From the NCBI RefSeq assembly GCF_014192015.1, contig NZ_JACHXJ010000002.1, positions 1,302,001 to 1,366,000 on the forward strand: 64,000 bases of DNA, given 5' to 3'. Position numbers and translations under genes: made by a program. The stretch comes from Paenibacillus rhizosphaerae. Its GTDB lineage: Bacteria > Bacillota > Bacilli > Paenibacillales > Paenibacillaceae. Shown here one piece after another: positions 57,809-64,000 of the stretch. A model generated the notes under the pieces. The model saw only the letters and a program-made list of their open reading frames with translations. It searched no databases and had not been told where the DNA came from. Position 1 is the stretch's first letter; every line of letters begins with the position of its first letter.

Positions 57809-59068
57809 ATGGGAGATCAGCTGAACTGGGCTGGGAATTATCGCTATTGCTCGACGGAGTTGCTTGAGCCTAATAGTCTAGAAGAGGTTAAGGAACTGGT
57901 CGTTAGCCGGACAAACATACGTGTGCTCGGCTCATGCCACTCCTTTAACGGGATTGCCGACACCGGTGGAAGCCAGCTCTCGCTTCGAAAGTTGAATCGG
58001 GTCATCGGTCTCGACCGCGAGCAGAATAGCGTAACCGTCGAGGGTGGTATTCGTTATGGCGATCTGTGCCGCTATTTAAATGATCATGGCTATGCATTGC
58101 ATAATTTAGCATCGCTGCCGCACATAAGCGTGGCTGGGGCCGTGGCGACAGCCACACACGGCTCGGGCGATCTGAATGCAAGCCTGGCGTCTTCTGTACG
58201 TGCGATCGAGCTAGTGAAATCGGATGGAGAAATGAAGGTGCTCACGCGTGGAATAGACCCTGAGTTCGAAGGGGCGGTTGTCGGACTTGGCGGACTTGGA
58301 GTCGTCACAAAGCTTAAGCTCGATTTAGTACCCTCGTTTCAGGTAGGTCAGACTGTATATGAGCGTCTTCCTTTTTCCGCACTGGATCGTGGCATGGACG
58401 AAATTTTTTCTGCCGCATACAGTGTCAGCTTGTTTACGAATTGGGCAGAGCCCGTATTCAATCAAGTGTGGGTCAAACGAAAGTTGGGAATCAACGGGGA
58501 GGGGGAGGGATCATCCGATTTCTTCGGAGCTTTACCAGCTTCGGACAAACGGCATATGGTGCCTGGCCAATCTGTTGTGAATTGTAGCGAGCAGTTAGGC
58601 GCTCCTGGACCCTGGTACGAACGGTTGCCTCATTTCCGCATGGAATTTACACCCAGTGCGGGCAACGAGCTGCAGAGTGAATATTTCGTTCCGAGACGGC
58701 ATGCGGTCGAAGCGATACGAGCGCTAGGCAAACTGCGTGATAGAATCGCGCCGCTGCTCTTCATCTCCGAGATCCGAACAATCGCCGCGGACTCCCACTG
58801 GATGAGCCCATGCTACCGGCAAGACAGCGTCGGTTTGCATTTCACTTGGAAGCCGGATTGGGAGCGCGTGCGCCAGTTACTTCCGCTTGTAGAACGTGAA
58901 CTGGAACCGTTTGAAGTGCGCCCACATTGGGCGAAATTGTTTACGATGGAGTCGGAGAGAATACAGGCTCGGTATGAACGGTTACCCGATTTCCGTCAGT
59001 TGCTGCTTCGATACGATCCAACAGGGAAGTTTCGTAATACGTTCCTTGATCATTACATTATGGATTGA
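57809..59068 (+). CDS. FAD-dependent alditol oxidase-like protein (VAO family)
   Basis: 419 residues; AAAGAGGAGAG precedes the ATG. VAO-type FAD-binding domain: the LGSCHSFN motif carries His44, the residue that covalently holds FAD in alditol/xylitol oxidase (family form G-x-x-HSF). SVAGAVATATHGSG is the FAD pyrophosphate loop, and the ALO-type C-terminal domain ends near HPxWAKLF as HWAKLF. Oxidises a polyol with O2, giving an aldose and H2O2. Single gene. Resembles AldO in length (about 420). Confidence 0.9.
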   Translation: MGDQLNWAGNYRYCSTELLEPNSLEEVKELVVSRTNIRVLGSCHSFNGIADTGGSQLSLRKLNRVIGLDREQNSVTVEGGIRYGDLCRYLNDHGYALHNLASLPHISVAGAVATATHGSGDLNASLASSVRAIELVKSDGEMKVLTRGIDPEFEGAVVGLGGLGVVTKLKLDLVPSFQVGQTVYERLPFSALDRGMDEIFSAAYSVSLFTNWAEPVFNQVWVKRKLGINGEGEGSSDFFGALPASDKRHMVPGQSVVNCSEQLGAPGPWYERLPHFRMEFTPSAGNELQSEYFVPRRHAVEAIRALGKLRDRIAPLLFISEIRTIAADSHWMSPCYRQDSVGLHFTWKPDWERVRQLLPLVERELEPFEVRPHWAKLFTMESERIQARYERLPDFRQLLLRYDPTGKFRNTFLDHYIMD

Positions 59069-59238
59069 TGTTAATAAGTATTGATTACCATATTTCGAAT
59101 CTGGACAATTCTACCGGCAGTTGAATAAAGCGGAAGTGACAGTTCAACCAACGCTTGATAGGATGACGTTTTCGGAAATGTTATGCTGTTTTCGACAGTG
59201 CGCACTGTACATTTTGTTTCATCGGAGGTAGGTATACG

Positions 59239-60336
59239 ATGCTCGACTTGCGTAAAATTGGAGCTTATATTTCGAAGCTTCGCAAAGACCAGGATCTGAC
59301 ACAATTGGAGCTTGCCGATCAACTGAATGTAAGTCATCAAGCGGTATCGAAATGGGAACGGGGCGAATCGCTACCGGATATTGGAACGCTTCCGCAGTTT
59401 GCGAGGCTATTCGGCAAAACGGTGGACGACATTTTAAATGCAGGAGATAACACAGAAATTCGGGAGCATCAGCACCTGGGAACGATCGTTGAGGAGATCG
59501 CTGAGAACAAGCCGGAACAAGTTGCAGAGATGGTTAATACCGGAGAAGTGGAGGTGGAAGAGCTTGTAGAAGTAGCGCCGTTTGTAAAAGCAAGCGCTTT
59601 GCATAAGGTTACTGAACGATTAGACAGCAGCGTCCTTAAGTTAGACGTGATCATGAGGCTGGCTCCGTTCCTCGGAACAGATACATTGGATGAACTGGTT
59701 CGCCAGGCAGAGGGAAGCGAAATAGTGTGGGATGCCATCACCGGACTCGCTCCGTTCCTTAGCCGGGACTCATTAAACCGACTGGTAGATAAGTCGATTG
59801 ACGGTTCCTTAGAAGTGCATAACCTTGTTGAAATTGCCCCGTTTCTTGGAAGAGAACAGGTAGATCGGTTGGTACAACAAGTCGAAGAGGGTAGCTTAAG
59901 CTGGCATTTGGTTCAAGAACTGGCACCCTTCATCAGCAGAGAGACATTAGGCCGTTTGGTAGACCGGGTTGTAGATGGCACCATCGATGCGAACCGGATC
60001 GTAAGCCTCGCACCTTTCCTGAGTAGGGAGCAGGTGGATCGGTTGATACAAGAAGTCGAAGAAGGCAGCGTGAGCTGGAATGCCGTGAATGGACTGGCAC
60101 CCTTCATCAGCAGAGAGACATTAAGTCGTTTGGTAGATCGGGTGGTAGACGGCACCATCGATGCGAACCGGATCATAAGCCTCGCACCTTTTTTGGACCG
60201 GGAAAGTCTCGGAAAATTGATTGCTGGAGTCGAGGCTGAACATCTTAGCCCGGATCTGCTGGCGAGCCTTGCTCCTTTCATCGATCCAGGAACATTGAGC
60301 AGGATGGTAACAAACTTATTGAATAAAGTAAAGTAG
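59239..60336 (+). CDS. XRE-family regulator with eight tandem 29-residue helical repeats
   Basis: 365 residues; GGAGG lies upstream of the ATG. Residues 7-60 are a Cro/CI helix-turn-helix (LTQLELADQLNVSHQAVSKW, RGESLPDIGTL). From about residue 112 to the end come eight full copies and a partial ninth of a 29-residue unit: (L/I/V)APF(L/I)-x-R-E-x-(L/V)-x-R-L-V-x-x-V-x-x-G-(S/T)-(L/I), then about eight residues. Spacing is exactly 29 residues throughout. It reads as an alpha-solenoid for protein or ligand contact. I do not recognise this repeat as a named family. No obvious partner gene. Confidence 0.88.
   Translation: MLDLRKIGAYISKLRKDQDLTQLELADQLNVSHQAVSKWERGESLPDIGTLPQFARLFGKTVDDILNAGDNTEIREHQHLGTIVEEIAENKPEQVAEMVNTGEVEVEELVEVAPFVKASALHKVTERLDSSVLKLDVIMRLAPFLGTDTLDELVRQAEGSEIVWDAITGLAPFLSRDSLNRLVDKSIDGSLEVHNLVEIAPFLGREQVDRLVQQVEEGSLSWHLVQELAPFISRETLGRLVDRVVDGTIDANRIVSLAPFLSREQVDRLIQEVEEGSVSWNAVNGLAPFISRETLSRLVDRVVDGTIDANRIISLAPFLDRESLGKLIAGVEAEHLSPDLLASLAPFIDPGTLSRMVTNLLNKVK
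59854..60201 (+). repeat. Two tandem 174-bp copies inside the repeat-protein gene
   Basis: 59854-60027 and 60028-60201 are tandem copies of a unit that encodes two 29-residue repeats. Long stretches are identical, for example around TTCATCAGCAGAGAGACATT and CACCATCGATGCGAACCGGA. Recent expansion by slippage or unequal crossing-over. Confidence 0.85.
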
Positions 60337-60397
60337 ACACGGAGATCGGAGACCTGCGGGGAAGCGTGCAGGGGGGAACGAATTTGATCGTTGCGAG

Positions 60398-60439
60398 GCC
60401 CCAACTTGGAATTGCTAATATACCAAGTTGGGGCTTTTT
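60398..60439 (+). terminator. Rho-independent terminator after the XRE repeat gene
   Basis: GCCCCAACTTGG/CCAAGTTGGGGC perfect 12-bp stem, 13-base loop, five T. Confidence 0.92.
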
Positions 60440-60519
60440 GATTTCCTCAAAAAGCGTTGCCATATCAATGTTTTTTAAGCATACCGGCAGATGCTGTGTT
60501 TGAAACAGATTCTAAGTTG

Positions 60520-60846
60520 TTATACCTTGGCTTCCGTCGGCGGCTGTACGACTTGAATTCGGTATTTTATTTCTTTGATCGAGTCTGGGTTTATCGCAGG
60601 TTCCAATGCACTCCGCAAACCATTTTGAAGAGCATGATCCCATTCCGCTTCATTCTCCTGTAAGTATTCATATACCTCATTGGGGAGATCTACAACTAAC
60701 TGGACCTGTTTGGGATCTTTAGGGAGGTTGATTTCGGCCAACCACTCAAGCTCGTTTTGAGATGCATTAACATGTACCGGTTTTTTGCGGGATTTGAGCC
60801 GGGGTGAGACCGTTTTTGATCGTTCCTTTTTTTTCTTGTTCGCCAT
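60520..60846 (-). CDS. Small basic-tailed protein of unknown function
   Basis: 108 residues; AAGGAGG precedes the ATG. The first 25 residues are very Lys/Arg-rich (MANKKKKERSKTVSPRLKSR), a likely nucleic-acid or membrane-surface contact. The rest is a compact, acidic-basic balanced domain (VQLVVDLPNEVYEYLQENEA). Not recognised. Convergent with the XRE repeat gene. Confidence 0.75.
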   Translation of the reverse strand: MANKKKKERSKTVSPRLKSRKKPVHVNASQNELEWLAEINLPKDPKQVQLVVDLPNEVYEYLQENEAEWDHALQNGLRSALEPAINPDSIKEIKYRIQVVQPPTEAKV

Positions 60847-60961
60847 GAGCTTTTTCCTCCTTACTCACATTCCTGGATAAATAAGTCTATGCATCCGATG
60901 GGATTTTGGGCTGGGCGATAAGGCTGTTAGTGTAATCAAGGCAATTCAACAAATGGTGGGG

Positions 60962-62107
60962 TTATAAAATATCATTGCCTATAGGCAGAAAAACGGTAAA
61001 TGTAGTACCTTTATCAGAATGACTCGCAACGCGGATGCAACCGCCGTGGGCTTTTACAAAATGATGGGCGATGGATAATCCGAGCCCCGTACCGCCAGTA
61101 TGCCGCGAGCGCGCTTCGTCTACGCGGTAAAATCGATCGAATAGGTGGGGGAGCTCTTCCGCCGGTATTCCGATGCCGGTATCGATCACCGATACACATG
61201 CAAAGAATGCATTCCTATCAAAAACCCGGTCTTTGATTTCAACCGTAATCTTTCCTCCACGAGGCGTGTAACGAATCGCATTAGTCAGTAAATTAATGAA
61301 TACCTGCGTGAGCCGTCTCGCATCGGCCATCACGGTAACCGGCCTCGAATTCGTATAAAGGCAAATATCTAATCCGTTCTCTTCGGCTTCGTATTTCACG
61401 TCGTCCACAATTCGTTCCAGGTGTACCGTCAGATCGAGCGGGTTTCGTTCGAGGGACAACCGGCCCGATTCGGCGAGCGACAATACATGAAGATCGTTCA
61501 CAAGCTGGCTGATTCGGATTACCTCATCGTGAAGACGGAGCAGCATTTCCGGCGGGACATGATGACCGGCCTGCTGATAATTCTCCAGTTTAAGCTGCAT
61601 AACGGAGAGCGGCGTGCGAAGCTCGTGAGCAACATCGGCCACCAATCGCTTGCGGGCTTCTTCAGCTTCACGCAAGCGGAACGTCATCTCATTGAACGTC
61701 TGGGCAACCTTCCCATACTCATCTTTCGTCTCTACAGATACTTTGACGTTCAGGTCGCCCTGCGCCACACGCTCTATGGCAGGTATAAGCTTTTTGAGCG
61801 GGAGAGTTAGTACCCCCGATATCCAAAAACTGAAGAACAACCCGATCGCAATAAAAAAGAACAAGCGCACGCCGTGCGTGACTTTAAGCAGTGCGCTCAG
61901 TTGCATATGGTTAAGGATATAAGATTTGAAAATTTCCATTTGCTCTTCGGGCGTTGCACTCAAATAGCCGGCATCCATATGATGCCTTTGAAATTGATCG
62001 ATCAAGCCGCCCGTGTAAGCCCGTGTTGTCAGTGAGAAGGTGATACTTACAATGAATACGATCAATCCCATACAGGCAAATATTTTCATGCGGACCGTCA
62101 TCTTCAT
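60962..62107 (-). CDS. Sensor histidine kinase with HAMP domain (BaeS/ResE-like)
   Basis: 381 residues; its ATG overlaps the regulator's stop in ATGA. Two membrane segments (about residues 8-28 and 82-104) enclose an extracytoplasmic sensor of about 50 residues. HAMP at about 105-155 (LPLKKLIPAIERVAQGDLNV), H-box VADVAHELRTPLSVMQLKLE with His161, N-box FINLLTNAIRYTP, G-boxes DTGIGIP and GGTGLGLSI. Fully intact. The signal is unknown; its operon contains only the regulator. Confidence 0.95.
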   Translation of the reverse strand: MKMTVRMKIFACMGLIVFIVSITFSLTTRAYTGGLIDQFQRHHMDAGYLSATPEEQMEIFKSYILNHMQLSALLKVTHGVRLFFFIAIGLFFSFWISGVLTLPLKKLIPAIERVAQGDLNVKVSVETKDEYGKVAQTFNEMTFRLREAEEARKRLVADVAHELRTPLSVMQLKLENYQQAGHHVPPEMLLRLHDEVIRISQLVNDLHVLSLAESGRLSLERNPLDLTVHLERIVDDVKYEAEENGLDICLYTNSRPVTVMADARRLTQVFINLLTNAIRYTPRGGKITVEIKDRVFDRNAFFACVSVIDTGIGIPAEELPHLFDRFYRVDEARSRHTGGTGLGLSIAHHFVKAHGGCIRVASHSDKGTTFTVFLPIGNDIL

Positions 62108-62796
62108 GAACGTTCACCGAATCGGTAACCGAAACCATATACCGTTTGAATATATCGAGGGTTGGCAGGATCGTCTCCCAGTTTGCGGCGAAGATTCCTT
62201 ATATGGGAATCCATCGTTCTTTCGTATCCCATATACTCATCCTCCAAAGCAGCCTTTAACAATTGCAGACGGCTAAAGACAATGCCGGGACGACCCGCGA
62301 GTGTGAACAGAACTTTGAATTCGGTAGGTGTCAATTGGATTTCCTGACCGTCTTTGAATACCTGACATTTGGCCTCGGAAATAATCAAGTTGTCTCTTTC
62401 CAAGAACGTCGACTTGTCTTCAGGTCCGTGTAAGCGGCGAAGTAAAGCTCTGATGCGCGATGCAAGTTCGCGCAAGCTGAATGGTTTCGTTAAATAATCA
62501 TCCGCGCCGATTTCGAGACCGACGATTTTATCTGATTCATCCGATCGGGCTGTGACCATAATAATGCCGCAAAGCGAGGTTTGCCTTATTTCGTGGCATA
62601 CGTCGATTCCACTTTTCTCGGGGAGCATCCAATCCAGCACAACAAGATCAGGCCGTTCAGATCGGGCCATCCTAAGCGCTTCCTTGCCGGTACAGGCCGT
62701 CAATATCTTAAACCCTTCACGTTGCAAGTAGGTCTGCATCTCCTCCAGCATGCCCGGTTCGTCCTCCACAAGCAACAATTTCGTTTCCATTCCCAT
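62104..62796 (-). CDS. OmpR-family response regulator
   Basis: 230 residues from the ATG at 62796, just after GGGGAGG; a later ATG (62790) is possible. Receiver: acidic pair in LLVEDEPG, phospho-acceptor Asp55 in LVVLDWMLPE, Lys near 104 in YLTKPFSLRE. Winged-helix output LTPTEFKVLFTLAGRPG ending QTVYGFGYRFGERS. Cotranscribed with the kinase by 4-bp overlap. Targets unknown; the divergent DUF6223-like gene is one candidate. Confidence 0.95.
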   Translation of the reverse strand: MGMETKLLLVEDEPGMLEEMQTYLQREGFKILTACTGKEALRMARSERPDLVVLDWMLPEKSGIDVCHEIRQTSLCGIIMVTARSDESDKIVGLEIGADDYLTKPFSLRELASRIRALLRRLHGPEDKSTFLERDNLIISEAKCQVFKDGQEIQLTPTEFKVLFTLAGRPGIVFSRLQLLKAALEDEYMGYERTMDSHIRNLRRKLGDDPANPRYIQTVYGFGYRFGERS

Positions 62797-62841
62797 CACA
62801 TCCTCCCCTTTTAGTTTGCTTCGATTGCGAGTACATACCAC

Positions 62842-63202
62842 TTACTGAAAATTATATCGTGATTAGGTAGGTTCTTAAAGAAATCCACACAAAAAGCAGA
62901 AGATCTGCATAAGTTCTCGACATTTGTTGTGTAAGCTGGCTGTGAAAGGAGAGAAATAGCCGTGAAGAGCAAGTAGAACAATGAATCCGGTGAATCGGGT
63001 TATGAAACGTATTTCTTGAAAACGGAAGGAATGAATAGCGGATGGAATGCGATGTCGGTTGGGAAAACGTTATTTTAACTAAACCCTTTGAAAGGCAGGC
63101 TTACGTTTCGTTTCCGCAATGATTTTTTCACAGGTTTTGGTAATAAGCAAATCTTACTTGTTGATCCATGATGAAAAAAACAATAAAGAGGGGAATTAAC
63201 AA
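62842..63202 (+). other. Intergenic region with two very short ribosome-site-bearing frames
   Basis: GAAAGGAGAGAAATAGCC is followed by GTGAAGAGCAAGTAG, a 4-residue frame, and another five-codon frame begins near 63002. No gene is supported. The stretch presumably holds the promoters of the regulator (minus) and the DUF6223-like gene (plus), which I could not place with confidence. Confidence 0.4.
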
Positions 63203-63604
63203 ATGAAAATAAAGCTAGTTTCATTCGTAATACTTTCTGCATTACTCCTTGCTCCAACGATAGCCTCTGCTGAAGCAACCCACGGTAATGTCGTATACGG
63301 ATTTACCACCGGGCGGCTCTGGGCCACGTTGGACGCGGTCTTGGGGCTGATCAGCGCAGTTATCGGTGGGCTGTCTCTCGCCCGCTCTGTCCGCCGTATC
63401 GGCAACGGTGGGCGAAACGGGTCCATCGTGGCCATGGTGTTGGGGCTGATCGTCTTAGGTTACGCTGTGGTGCATTTGACCATATTCACTGGTGATTTCG
63501 GCACCGGTGCCGGGCGAGCTGGGGCTATCATTGCTATCGTGTTGGGGCTGACCGGCATGGCCCTTGCTGGGCTAACGTTTGCCCGCTCCCGCCGCGCCAG
63601 CTAA
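63203..63604 (+). CDS. DUF6223-like membrane protein
   Basis: 133 residues; AAAGAGGGGAA precedes the ATG. Signal-like first helix (residues 4-22, ending ASAEA), then three hydrophobic helices rich in Gly (LDAVLGLISAVIGGLSLARS, IVAMVLGLIVLGYAVVHLTI, AIIAIVLGLTGMALAGLTFA), a basic loop (RRIGNGGRNG) and a basic tail. The layout matches small DUF6223 proteins, of unknown function. Its repeated V-L-G-L motifs suggest internal duplication. Confidence 0.78.
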   Translation: MKIKLVSFVILSALLLAPTIASAEATHGNVVYGFTTGRLWATLDAVLGLISAVIGGLSLARSVRRIGNGGRNGSIVAMVLGLIVLGYAVVHLTIFTGDFGTGAGRAGAIIAIVLGLTGMALAGLTFARSRRAS

Positions 63605-63614
63605 CCTGACAATC

Positions 63615-63755
63615 ATGCCCTGTGAGAAGATCACCGATGAAAATGGGGTCAAACATGAGGAGAAGCTCACAAAAGAAGAACAGCATCGGTTCGAGCAGTT
63701 GGTTTCTAAGCTGGCACCATATTTCGAGAAGATAAACGAAAACGCCAGGCCGTAA
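63615..63755 (+). CDS. Possible 46-residue acidic/basic protein
   Basis: ATG frame of 46 codons (MPCEKITDENGVKHEEKLTK, then EEQHRFEQLVSKLAPYFEK) beginning 10 bp after the DUF6223-like stop. The highly charged, helical composition looks like a real protein, but no Shine-Dalgarno is visible, so translation would depend on coupling to the upstream gene. Family unknown. Confidence 0.45.
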   Translation: MPCEKITDENGVKHEEKLTKEEQHRFEQLVSKLAPYFEKINENARP

Positions 63756-63772
63756 GAAATTGAAAATGAAGC

Positions 63773-63807
63773 AGGGACCGGTCCAATGTGGATTAGGTCC
63801 TTTTTTT
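63773..63807 (+). terminator. Rho-independent terminator after the small frame
   Basis: AGGGACC and GGTCCT, with an inner TCCA/TGGA stem, followed by seven T. Its position after 63755 supports the small frame being part of the transcript. Confidence 0.7.
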
Positions 63808-63915
63808 CGATCAGATTGACCAACGAATAAAACAACTAATTACTACCCCGTATCCAACTCATTTATTACAACAATATTGTATGATAAACTGAAAAACACA
63901 AAATAATGTGTGAGT

Positions 63916-63970
63916 ATTTCAATATAATTGAAATAAACCATTGACTTAGCCGGGAAAATGCCGATATACT
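63916..63970 (+). promoter_or_regulatory. Promoter with upstream palindrome for a gene beyond the window
   Basis: TTGACT (63941-63946), 18 bp, TATACT (63965-63970). Just upstream lies the perfect dyad ATTTCAAT-ATA-ATTGAAAT (63916-63934), a candidate operator. The gene lies past base 64,000. Confidence 0.6.
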
Positions 63971-64000
63971 CTCGATGTATTACAAATTCATTGTATGAAT

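Noticed and set aside
1..64000. CRISPR arrays, tRNA and rRNA genes, insertion sequences, phage or integrase genes
   Set aside because: Scanned for and not seen. No regularly spaced repeats other than those inside the XRE repeat gene, and no transposase or recombinase motifs.

Overview
The window looks like a Paenibacillus-type genome: a low-to-mid GC Gram-positive with strong AGGAGG ribosome binding sites and many GTG/TTG starts. It carries LplB/LplC-type sugar permeases beside large solute-binding lipoproteins, AraC regulators with cupin-like N termini, and secreted proteins with the copper-amine-oxidase-N ('stalk') domain. No rRNA, tRNA, CRISPR array, transposase or phage gene was seen. The genus assignment is inferred from gene families, not from a marker gene.

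Layout. 1-16.5 kb: the end of an enolase-superfamily enzyme, then a redox/detoxification district with a MerR regulator, three closely related short-chain dehydrogenases (SDRs), an esterase-like hydrolase and an aldo/keto reductase. Inside it lies a VanRS-like two-component system with a BceAB-like ABC transporter and a GNAT acetyltransferase, framed by two almost identical 916-bp copies of a stalk-domain gene. 16.5-27.7 kb: a cupin protein, then a GntR/LacI-chimera-controlled sugar operon (two permeases, binding lipoprotein, two Gfo/Idh/MocA dehydrogenases), a zinc alcohol dehydrogenase opposite its MerR regulator, a TetR remnant and a cyclase-family hydrolase. 28-36.7 kb: small membrane and stalk-domain proteins, AraC-MATE-acetyltransferase, a glyoxalase-like protein, a TipA-like MerR coupled to a DUF2268 protease-like gene, and an APH-family kinase. 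36.7-37.7 kb: decayed DNA including a parallel-beta-helix lyase pseudogene.

37.7-46.8 kb: a MarR-MFS-flavodoxin drug/quinone-response operon, DinB, AraC next to a secreted GH26-like glycosidase, and an SDR opposite an AraC regulator. 46.9-57.0 kb: a coherent DeoR-type regulon. On one side are a SIS-domain protein and a HAD phosphatase; on the other are a binding lipoprotein, a DUF4838 hydrolase, two permeases, a BadF/NAGK-type sugar kinase and a second SIS protein. Both flanks carry arrays of TTTCG(A/T)TTT-like boxes over good promoters. This is the best candidate for an undescribed pathway: import, hydrolysis, phosphorylation and SIS/HAD processing of an unknown amino-sugar-like glycan. 57.0-64.0 kb: a truncated ogt, an alditol-oxidase-like flavoprotein, an XRE regulator with eight tandem 29-residue repeats, a second two-component system and a DUF6223-like membrane protein.

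Other themes. Three MerR-type promoters show a perfect dyad in a 19-bp spacer (near 970, 25,910 and 35,464). A roughly 45-bp hairpin element recurs five times, mostly beside decayed genes. All functional calls come from reading motifs; no database search was run.
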